Shown: positions 16,306-22,333 of the stretch, piece by piece
Numbering within the stretch: the stretch's first letter is position 1
How the letters are laid out: every line of letters starts with the position of its first letter
Assembly (NCBI RefSeq): GCF_003248605.1
Contig: NZ_QFPF01000018.1
Coordinates: 1 to 30,877 of the forward strand
Length of the DNA stretch: 30,877 nucleotides
Direction: 5' to 3'
From: Microbacterium sp.
Lineage (GTDB): Bacteria > Actinomycetota > Actinomycetes > Actinomycetales > Microbacteriaceae
The notes under the pieces: generated by a model
Seen by the model: only the letters and a program-made list of their open reading frames with translations
Databases searched by the model: none
What the model was told of the DNA's origin: nothing
Translations under genes and position numbers: made by a program

Positions 16306-16769
16306 CCCGCACCCCAGAATCGTGAGACCCGCTGCGCGGCGCTCGCCTCCACGGGAACGCTGGCGACGCGGTCGAGCCCCAGCACACCGGGGACGAGCGG
16401 CAGTCGCGCGCGGGCGCTGACGGTCACGACGACTGTGCCGCCGGCTTCCGGGCAGGTCGCGGTCGCGGGCACGCAGGAGAGCGTCACGCGCACGCTGTCC
16501 GGCGCCAGGTCGTACTCGGCGATGGTCGTGGCCAGAACCGCCTGCGCGCGTGCGTCGGCCGCGGCCGGGCCGCTCGCCGACGCGATGGCGCGGGCGATAT
16601 GACGAGCACCGGATTCGGCGCCGAGCGCATGGGCCTGGATCTGACCGAGCGCGAGCACGAGATATACCAGCGGCACGAGCAGCAGCACCCCCGCGAGCAC
16701 GAACTCGAGGGCGGCGGAGCCCGTGTCCGTGGCCGATCCGGCGTCAGCCGAGCGATTCGCGCGGGGCAT
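16302..16769 (-). CDS. TadE/TadF-like pseudopilin
   Basis: 155 residues. Short basic leader, then DTGSAALEFVLAGVLLLVPLVYLVLALGQIQ: a prepilin-peptidase site with Gly before the cut and Glu at +5 followed by Phe, leading into one membrane helix. The exported part contains ESGARHIARAIASA and two Cys (LSCVPATATC), perhaps a disulfide. ATG 16769 overlaps the upstream tadE by 26 bp. TadE/F proteins are minor pseudopilins needed for Flp pilus assembly or export. Assignment to E or F is not possible from sequence alone. Confidence 0.83.
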   Translation of the reverse strand: MPRANRSADAGSATDTGSAALEFVLAGVLLLVPLVYLVLALGQIQAHALGAESGARHIARAIASASGPAAADARAQAVLATTIAEYDLAPDSVRVTLSCVPATATCPEAGGTVVVTVSARARLPLVPGVLGLDRVASVPVEASAAQRVSRFWGAG

Positions 16770-17136
16770 GCGCCACCACCTCCAGGGCGCCGGAGACCCC
16801 CAGCATCCCGAGCACCGGCAGCGCCCCCACGACCCTCACCTCGACCGTCGGGTGGCCGAGTGCGGAGCTCTCGACGACCGAGACGTGCTCCGCGAACGCC
16901 TCGCCGACCGAGCGCTCGATGATCTGGCGCGTGCGTGCGATCCCCTCGGAGGGTGCCGCATCGGCGAGGGCTGCCACGTAGGCCCCCTCGACTGCGGCGT
17001 CGTGGACGACGTTGCGCACGTAGACGGCGACGCCGAGCTGAAGCACCCCGAGGGTGAGCGCCGTGAGCACAAGCGCGACGAAGAGGAACTCCACGGTGCC
17101 CGACCCCCGGTCGCGGGCCGGATCGGTCGCGGTCAG
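16744..17136 (-). CDS. tadE: TadE-like pseudopilin, possible CTG start
   Basis: About 130 residues. The core is DRGSGTVEFLFVALVLTALTLGVLQLGVAVYV: prepilin-type site (Gly, then Glu at +5, Phe at +6) and one membrane helix, followed by an exported domain with HDAAVEGAYVAALADA. The start is a puzzle. No ATG, GTG or TTG lies between the preceding pilin stop and the membrane helix. CTG 17136 would overlap the pilin stop as CTGA and give the sensible N-terminus (M)TATDPARDRGS. The other choices are a GTG inside the helix (VEFLF, which removes the peptidase site) or a GTG far inside the pilin gene. I prefer CTG but cannot prove it. Confidence 0.7.
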   Translation of the reverse strand: MTATDPARDRGSGTVEFLFVALVLTALTLGVLQLGVAVYVRNVVHDAAVEGAYVAALADAAPSEGIARTRQIIERSVGEAFAEHVSVVESSALGHPTVEVRVVGALPVLGMLGVSGALEVVAHAPRESLG

Positions 17137-17330
17137 ATCGCGCCGACGCTCGAGATCGCCTGCTCGAACAGCTGCGCGAGCGCCGGACCCGCCAGGGCCC
17201 AGATGACGACGACGAGACCGGCGGTCATGAGCGTGATCAACACCCACCCCGGCACATCCCCCCGATCGTCGGCCGACAGCTCGGCGAATCGGGTGCGCAG
17301 TCGCGCGGACCTCGTCAGCAGAAGGGTCAT
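17133..17330 (-). CDS. small Flp-like pilin/Tad membrane peptide
   Basis: 65 residues from ATG 17330, with AGGA upstream. The basic N-terminus (LLLTRSARLRTRF) and ADDRGDVPG are followed by one membrane helix (WVLITLMTAGLVVVIWALAGPALAQLF) and a short tail. Size and position between tadC and tadE fit the major Flp pilin or a DUF4244-like peptide. However, the usual Flp cleavage context (Gly, then Glu at +5 and Tyr at +6) is missing: after RG come D-V-P-G-W. It may therefore be a divergent pilin or a membrane accessory peptide. Confidence 0.7.
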   Translation of the reverse strand: MTLLLTRSARLRTRFAELSADDRGDVPGWVLITLMTAGLVVVIWALAGPALAQLFEQAISSVGAI

Positions 17331-17384
17331 AGGGTGTCCTTTCGATCTGGTGTGGTTGCGAAGGCGGCGATACCGCATGTGCGC

Positions 17385-18323
17385 TCATCCGAGCCCCAGC
17401 CTCAACAGGACGACACCGGGGTAGACGGCGAACAGCACCGACAGCGGAAGAATCAGGAAGACCAGCGGGACGAGCATCGCGATCTCGGCGCGACCGGCGC
17501 GCTCGATGAGGCTGCGCCTGCTGTCCTCGCGGGCGTCGTGCGCCTGGGACTGCAGAACGCGCGCCAGCGGTGCGCCGCGCTCCATCGCACCGACGAGCTG
17601 ATCTATGGCGCGCGAGAGCGCAGGAAGCTGCGCACGCTCGTCGAGCTCGCGCAGGGCCTCCGCGAGCGAGGACCCCGTGCCCACATCCAGCACGACCGTG
17701 CGCAGTTCGTCCGTGAGCTCACCCGACGACACACCCGCCACACGACGCAGCGCATCGCGAAGGCCCTCGCCGGCGGCGAGGCACAGACTCAAGAACTCCA
17801 GAACCGCCGGAAGCTGATCCTGCAGTCGCGATGCTCGCGCTCTCGCCCGAGCCTGCAGACGCAGATCGCACAGCGCCGCGCCCGCGAGCGCGGCGACCGG
17901 GGGCACGACAACGAGCGCGGGGCTCATCCTGCCCGCCAGCGCCAACGCGATCACCGCGATCGCACCCAGAGCGAGCCCCGCCACCGTCCACCACAGCTGA
18001 CGGCCGCGGAAGGACTCCACGCCACGCGCATCGCCGGCCTGCGCGAGGCGGCGCGCGATGACCTCCGACCCCCCGACCGCCCGCCCCATCCTCGCGGCGA
18101 GCGCCTCGGCCGCGGTGCGCCACGACAGCATCCCGCCGCCCGGAGGCCGCCCGAACGGTGTGATCCCGCGCGGGTCGGCCACGTCGCGCACATACGGTGC
18201 GACGCGGTCGGCGAGGCCCGGCGCGCTCCATCGAGGCGACAGCGACAGCAGGCACCAGAGCCCGAGTCCGAGACCGCCGCCGAGAACGATCGCGAACGCG
18301 GCTGCCGTGAACGGCCCGCTCAC
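17385..18323 (-). CDS. tadC: type II secretion system F-domain protein TadC
   Basis: 312 residues. N-terminal membrane helix (FAIVLGGGLGLGLWCLLSL), a pair of helices at about 115-155 (WWTVAGLALGAIAVIALALAG, ALVVVPPVAALAGAALC), then the GspF-type domain with LPAVLEFLSLCLAAGEGLRDALRRVA and LDERAQLPALSRAIDQLVGAMERGAPLARVLQSQA, and a C-terminal pair of helices. TadC and TadB form the inner-membrane platform on which the TadA ATPase acts. GTG 18323 overlaps the tadB stop as GTGA. It is followed by the pilin-like gene after 54 bp. Confidence 0.9.
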   Translation of the reverse strand: MSGPFTAAAFAIVLGGGLGLGLWCLLSLSPRWSAPGLADRVAPYVRDVADPRGITPFGRPPGGGMLSWRTAAEALAARMGRAVGGSEVIARRLAQAGDARGVESFRGRQLWWTVAGLALGAIAVIALALAGRMSPALVVVPPVAALAGAALCDLRLQARARARASRLQDQLPAVLEFLSLCLAAGEGLRDALRRVAGVSSGELTDELRTVVLDVGTGSSLAEALRELDERAQLPALSRAIDQLVGAMERGAPLARVLQSQAHDAREDSRRSLIERAGRAEIAMLVPLVFLILPLSVLFAVYPGVVLLRLGLG

Positions 18324-19189
18324 GCGAACCACCGCCGAGGCTCGGGCAGGCGGCCGACACGGATCATCAGACGATAGGCGAGCACCGAGATCGCGCCGCC
18401 GGTCAGGACGACGACGATGCCTTCCGGACTCGAGTACGCCTGCGCACCCTCCGGACGCAGGGAGAGCATCGCGAGGATCACCCACGGTGCGATGACCCCC
18501 AGGCCCGCGGCCCCGCGGATCCAGGACTGGCGTGCGTCGACCTCCGCACGCAGGTGGGCTTCCGCGCGAACCGACGCTCCGAGGGCACGCAGCACCGCCG
18601 TCAACTCGGTGCCGCCCACCTGACGCGCCATCCGCAACGTCTCGACGATGCGGTCTGCGACGGGGTCGGCGAGGACGACCTTGAGTCGTTCCGCGCTGGA
18701 ATCGAAGTGACCGGAGGCGTGGATGTCGCGTGCGAAGCCCTCGAAGGCCGGCCGCAGCGGCTCGGGTGCGTTCGTCCGCAGGCTCGCGACGGCGTCGGCA
18801 AGCCCCGCACCCGCTCGCACCGATGCGATCAGGTGGTCGCAGACATCGGGCCACAGGGCTCGTCGTGAACGCGCCAATCGACCACGCCGCGCGCGCAGCC
18901 ACAGCACCGGAGCCGACGCTGCTGTCATGGCCGCCGCGAGGGCGATGACCGGCACCCCGAAAATGATCCACACGATCGAGCCCGCAAACAGTGCGCCGAG
19001 CGACGACGCGGCGATGACGGACCGTGGCCGCGCGCCGGAGAACCCGGACTCCTCGAGCAGTCGCACCAGGCCGTTGCGGCGGGATGCCGGCGCCCGGCGT
19101 TCGGCTGTGCGCTCGCGCTTCGGCCACCACCACGGCGAGAGCACGAGCAGAATCCCCGCTGCCAGACACGCGCCGAGTAGGAGGATCAT
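18320..19189 (-). CDS. tadB: type II secretion system F-domain protein TadB
   Basis: 289 residues. An N-terminal helix (LLLGACLAAGILLVLSPWWW), two helices near 57-95, the GspF-type domain (WPDVCDHLIASVRAGAGLADAVASL and DRIVETLRMARQVGGTELTAVLRALGASVRAEAHLRAEVDARQSW) and C-terminal helices. It is the membrane platform partner of TadC. ATG 19189 overlaps the tadA stop as ATGA. The run of overlaps tadA-tadB-tadC indicates one transcript starting near tRNA-Leu and reading leftwards. Confidence 0.9.
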   Translation of the reverse strand: MILLLGACLAAGILLVLSPWWWPKRERTAERRAPASRRNGLVRLLEESGFSGARPRSVIAASSLGALFAGSIVWIIFGVPVIALAAAMTAASAPVLWLRARRGRLARSRRALWPDVCDHLIASVRAGAGLADAVASLRTNAPEPLRPAFEGFARDIHASGHFDSSAERLKVVLADPVADRIVETLRMARQVGGTELTAVLRALGASVRAEAHLRAEVDARQSWIRGAAGLGVIAPWVILAMLSLRPEGAQAYSSPEGIVVVLTGGAISVLAYRLMIRVGRLPEPRRWFA

Positions 19190-20346
19190 CTCGCCGCTCC
19201 GGCGTGGACCATCCGCACCTCGATGACGCCGTCGGAGACCTGCCCGGTTGGTTGCGCGATCTCCGCGACGAAGCGACGCCCGCGATCGTCTCTCGCACAG
19301 TGCACGACGAGGTCGATCGAGGATGCGATCGCGGGAAGCACGAACCCTGCGTCGATGTTGCGTCCCGCCAGCAGAGGCAGCGCCGCGAGCTTCGCCAGCG
19401 CGTCCGCAGCTGAGTTCGCGTGTATCGACGCGGTGCCCGGCACCCCGGTGTTCAGCGCAAGGACCAGATCCAAAGCCTCGGCATCCCTCACCTCGCCCAC
19501 CACCAGCCGATCGGGGCGCATGCGCAGCGCCTCCTTGATCAGCCGCCGCAGCGACACCTCTCCCGTGCCCTCGAGGCTCGGCTGCCGGCCCTGGAGGGCG
19601 ACGATGTCGGGAACCTCGACACCCAGCTCGAAGGTCTCCTCGACCGTGATGATGCGGTGATGGGGCGGGCTGGCCGCGACGAGCGCGGCGAGCAGCGTGG
19701 TCTTGCCCGCATGGGTGGGACCCGAGACCAGGATGCTGGAACCCGCCGCCACGGCGGCGCGAAGGCGGGCGGCATCCGCCTCTCGCAGCGATCCGAGCTC
19801 GACGAGGGCTGCCAGATCGCGATAGGCCGGCGTGAACTTGCGGATGTTCACGGCCCAGTCGCGGCGGGTGATGTCAGGAATGGCGACGTGGACGCGCGAG
19901 CCGTCCGGCAGCGAGGCATCGACGAAGGGCTGACTCAGGTCCACCCGCCGCCCCGTCGACTGGAGCATCCGCTCGACGAGGTCGCGCACCTGCGCGTCGG
20001 TGAGCGACACGGCCACCCGCTCGGCCACGCCGCGCCGGGCGACGAAGACGCGGTCGGGAGCGTTGACCCAGATCTCCTCGATGCCGGGGTCGTCGAGATA
20101 GTGCTGGAGGGGCCCGAGACCCGCGACCTGTGCGATCACGCCGCGGACGCAGGCGTCTTCATCCGCGATCAGCGGCACGCCGCGGCCGGGGGCGAGGTCG
20201 TTGTGGCGCCGCACTTCGGTGCGCGCGAGCAGCTCGGCGGTGAGCGGATCGTGCGAAGGATCGATCCCCTCCCTTCGCAGGCGGTCGCGGACGCGCGACG
20301 CGACGGACGACTCGGGACCGGTGTGCGGGGGCGAGGCGCTGATCAC
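19186..20346 (-). CDS. tadA: Tad secretion ATPase TadA (CpaF family)
   Basis: 386 residues. VirB11/CpaF-type hexameric ATPase: N-terminal domain with GPLQHYLDDPGIEEIWVNAP, Walker A GPTHAGKTT at about 209-217, Asp box ITVEE at about 233-237, Walker B RLVVGEVRD at about 280-288 and His box TASIHANSA. It supplies energy for pilus assembly or secretion in the cytoplasm. The Walker A keeps GxxxxGKT but has His-Ala where Gly-Ser is usual. GTG 20346 is the chosen start. No TadZ/CpaE gene precedes it; instead tRNA-Leu is divergent, 98 bp away. Confidence 0.94.
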   Translation of the reverse strand: MISASPPHTGPESSVASRVRDRLRREGIDPSHDPLTAELLARTEVRRHNDLAPGRGVPLIADEDACVRGVIAQVAGLGPLQHYLDDPGIEEIWVNAPDRVFVARRGVAERVAVSLTDAQVRDLVERMLQSTGRRVDLSQPFVDASLPDGSRVHVAIPDITRRDWAVNIRKFTPAYRDLAALVELGSLREADAARLRAAVAAGSSILVSGPTHAGKTTLLAALVAASPPHHRIITVEETFELGVEVPDIVALQGRQPSLEGTGEVSLRRLIKEALRMRPDRLVVGEVRDAEALDLVLALNTGVPGTASIHANSAADALAKLAALPLLAGRNIDAGFVLPAIASSIDLVVHCARDDRGRRFVAEIAQPTGQVSDGVIEVRMVHAGAAR

Positions 20347-20385
20347 GGGCTCATCCTGCCAATCGGGAGCGGACGGCCCGCGGAA

Positions 20386-20394
20386 TTATCCACA
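20386..20394 (+). promoter_or_regulatory. perfect DnaA-box consensus
   Basis: TTATCCACA, an exact match to the 9-bp DnaA box, in the gap between tadA and tRNA-Leu, about 50 bp upstream of the tRNA start. It is a single copy, so regulation or titration is possible but not origin function. Confidence 0.5.
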
Positions 20395-20428
20395 GGTCGG
20401 TACCCGGTTCGCCGGAGCGGCCTGCGGA

Positions 20429-20434
20429 TAGAAT
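20429..20434 (+). promoter_or_regulatory. -10 element of tRNA-Leu
   Basis: TAGAAT lies 10 nt before the mature tRNA 5' end, so transcription would start a few bases ahead of it. No convincing -35. Confidence 0.55.
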
Positions 20435-20444
20435 GAGCGCACTC

Positions 20445-20526
20445 GCGGGAGTGGTGGAATTGGCAGACACGCAGGATTTAGGTTCCTGTGCCTCCGGGCG
20501 TGTGGGTTCAAGTCCCACCTTCCGCA
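20445..20526 (+). tRNA. tRNA-Leu (anticodon UAG)
   Basis: 82 nt. The acceptor stem GCGGGAG pairs with CTTCCGC (with one G-U), discriminator A at 20526. The D-arm contains TGGCAGAC. The anticodon stem CAGGA/TCCTG has loop TTTAGGT, placing anticodon TAG at 20479-20481. A long variable arm and the T-arm GTGGGTTCAAGTCCCAC follow. CCA is not encoded (CGG follows). It reads CUA/CUG-type leucine codons. Confidence 0.96.
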
Positions 20527-20554
20527 CGGAGTCCGCCGACGGCGCACTCCGTGC
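20524..20554 (+). terminator. long hairpin at the end of tRNA-Leu
   Basis: GCACGGAGT (20524-20532) pairs with ACTCCGTGC (20546-20554); an inner CGCC/GGCG stem continues after one C-C mismatch. It begins in the last three bases of the tRNA. No U-tract, but it is the strongest hairpin seen in the window and a likely terminator or processing signal. Confidence 0.55.
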
Positions 20555-20589
20555 ATCCCTCCCCCGCCCACGAACGACGGGAACACCAC

Positions 20590-21384
20590 GTGCAGCCGGC
20601 AGCTCTCATCCCCTGGCTTGATCCCGCAGCGATCATCGAATGGGCGGGACCATGGGCGTTGGTGGTCGTGTGCTTCATCGTCTTCGCGGAGACCGGCCTG
20701 CTCGTCGGCTTCCTGTTGCCTGGCGACACGCTCCTGATCATCGCGGGCCTGCTCTCCCACTCCACGGAGATCGCGCCGAACGGCGTCTTCGGCATCAGCG
20801 TGTGGTGGGTCGCGCTCCTGATCGGGCTCTCCGCGTTCGTCGGCGGTGAGGTCGGATACCTCATCGGCCACAAAGCGGGGCCAGCCGTATTCGAGCGCAA
20901 GGAGTCGGGCCTGTTCAGCGTCAAGAACGTCGAACGCACCAATGCGTTCTTCGAGCGCTTCGGCGGGCTGACGATCATCCTCGCCCGATTCGTCCCGATC
21001 GTGCGCACCTTCGCCCCTGTCGCGGCCGGCGTCGGTCACATGCACAAGGGCAAGTACACGCTGTACAACCTGATCGGCGCCGTGCTCTGGGGCTTCGGAC
21101 TGACGATGTTCGGCTACCTGATCGGGTTCATCCCGTGGGTGCGCGACATCGTCACCGAGCACATCGACGTGATCCTCCTCATCGCGGTCGGCGGCACCGC
21201 GCTGGTCACCCTGTGGCACTACCTGCGTGAGCGCAGCAAGGCGCGCAGCGCGGCAGCGGCCGGCGAGGACGTCACGACCGACGCGGGCGAGGCGCGCGAG
21301 CTCGTGCTCGATCCCGAGGTCTTCGACCAGACACCCGATGGCGAGACGCCGGGCGCGGCGGGCACCACGGGGACCGCGCGCTAA
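20590..21384 (+). CDS. DedA family membrane protein
   Basis: 264 residues from GTG 20590 (GGGAA upstream). DedA/SNARE-associated (VTT) domain: FAETGLLVGFLLPGDTLLIIAGLL, GGEVGYLIGHKAGP, FFERFGGLTIILARFVPIVRTFAPVAAGVGHM (the F..R.R.P.VR..P..AG motif) and further helices near 190-235. DedA proteins act as lipid scramblases or flippases, for example of undecaprenyl phosphate or phosphatidylethanolamine, and depend on proton-motive force. The acidic tail of about 40 residues is not conserved. It follows tRNA-Leu and overlaps the Ku stop tail to tail by 3 bp. Confidence 0.92.
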   Translation: MQPAALIPWLDPAAIIEWAGPWALVVVCFIVFAETGLLVGFLLPGDTLLIIAGLLSHSTEIAPNGVFGISVWWVALLIGLSAFVGGEVGYLIGHKAGPAVFERKESGLFSVKNVERTNAFFERFGGLTIILARFVPIVRTFAPVAAGVGHMHKGKYTLYNLIGAVLWGFGLTMFGYLIGFIPWVRDIVTEHIDVILLIAVGGTALVTLWHYLRERSKARSAAAAGEDVTTDAGEARELVLDPEVFDQTPDGETPGAAGTTGTAR

Positions 21385-22244
21385 GACGCCTTCTCGGCCG
21401 ACTTCTTCTTCGGCTTCGCTCCGGACGTCTCTTCACCGGGGTCCTTCGCGCCGGATCGCGCCGCGCGCGAGCGCTCCACGCTCGCCCTCAGCGCCTCCAT
21501 CAGATCGATGACCTCCCCGCCACCCTCATCGGCCTGCTCACCGAACGTCTCGGAGGTATCGAGCGCTTCGCCCTTCTCGAGTTTGGCCTCGATCAGCGTG
21601 CGCAGCTCCGCCTGATACTCGTCGACGAACTCGCCGGGGTCGAAGTCGCTCGAGAAGCTCTCCACGAGACTGGATGAGAGCTCCAGCTCCTTCGCCGAGA
21701 TCTTCACCGGTTCATCGAGAGCGGGAAACGACACGTCGCGGACCTCATCCGCCCAGAGGAGCGTCTGCAGAACGAGTACGTCCCCGCGCACCCGCAATGC
21801 CGCGAGCCGCGTCTTCTGCCGCAGCGAGAATCGCACGATCGCCGTGCGATCCGTCTGCTCGAGGGTCTTGCGAAGCAGAACGTATGCCTTGGGCGACATG
21901 GAATCGGGCTCGAGGTAGTAGGACTTGTCGAGAGTGATCGCGTCGACCTGCTCCGAGGGCACGAACTCGACGACCTCGATCTCGCGGCTGCGCTCCGACG
22001 GCAGCGAGGCGAGATCCTCCTTCGTGAGCACGACGGTGCGCTCGCCGTCGTCGTAGGCGCGGTCGATGTCCGAGTACGGCACCACCTCGCCGTCGATCTC
22101 GCAGATGCGCTGATAACGGATCCGGCCGCCGTCGGCGTTGTGCACCTGGTGCAGAGACACGTCGTGGTCCTCGGTCGCCGCATACACCTTGACCGGCACG
22201 TTGACGAGGCCGAACGCGACGGCACCCTTCCAGATCGCTCTCAT
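21381..22244 (-). CDS. ku: Ku protein for non-homologous end joining
   Basis: 287 residues. Bacterial Ku core: MRAIWKGAVAFGLVNVPVKVYAATEDHDVSLHQVH, RIRYQRICEIDGEVV, KSYYLEPD, KAYVLLRKTLEQTDRTAIVRFSLRQKTRLAALR and the ELELSSSLVESFSSDFDPGEFVDEY helix. The C-terminus is Lys-rich (KPKKKSAEKAS), a type of tail known to help DNA binding in other bacteria. The homodimer rings DNA ends and recruits LigD, whose gene is divergent with an 89-bp gap. ATG 22244 opens directly into the family start. Confidence 0.97.
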   Translation of the reverse strand: MRAIWKGAVAFGLVNVPVKVYAATEDHDVSLHQVHNADGGRIRYQRICEIDGEVVPYSDIDRAYDDGERTVVLTKEDLASLPSERSREIEVVEFVPSEQVDAITLDKSYYLEPDSMSPKAYVLLRKTLEQTDRTAIVRFSLRQKTRLAALRVRGDVLVLQTLLWADEVRDVSFPALDEPVKISAKELELSSSLVESFSSDFDPGEFVDEYQAELRTLIEAKLEKGEALDTSETFGEQADEGGGEVIDLMEALRASVERSRAARSGAKDPGEETSGAKPKKKSAEKAS

Positions 22245-22272
22245 GTGACCAGTAGACACCCCCGCCGCCCGA

Positions 22273-22318
22273 GGATGCCAGCGCCCCACGGCGGACGGAC
22301 CTCGGACTCGAGGCATCC
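22273..22318. repeat. 7-bp inverted repeat between ku and ligD
   Basis: GGATGCC (22273-22279) and GGCATCC (22312-22318) are inverted arms with a 32-bp spacer inside the 89-bp divergent promoter region. Possibly an operator, possibly chance given how common this hexamer is in the window. Confidence 0.35.
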
Positions 22319-22321
22319 GGC

Positions 22322-22327
22322 TACCCT
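22322..22327 (+). promoter_or_regulatory. -10 element of ligD (leaderless)
   Basis: TACCCT, 6 nt before ATG 22334; no Shine-Dalgarno is present. Confidence 0.5.
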
Positions 22328-22333
22328 GAACGG

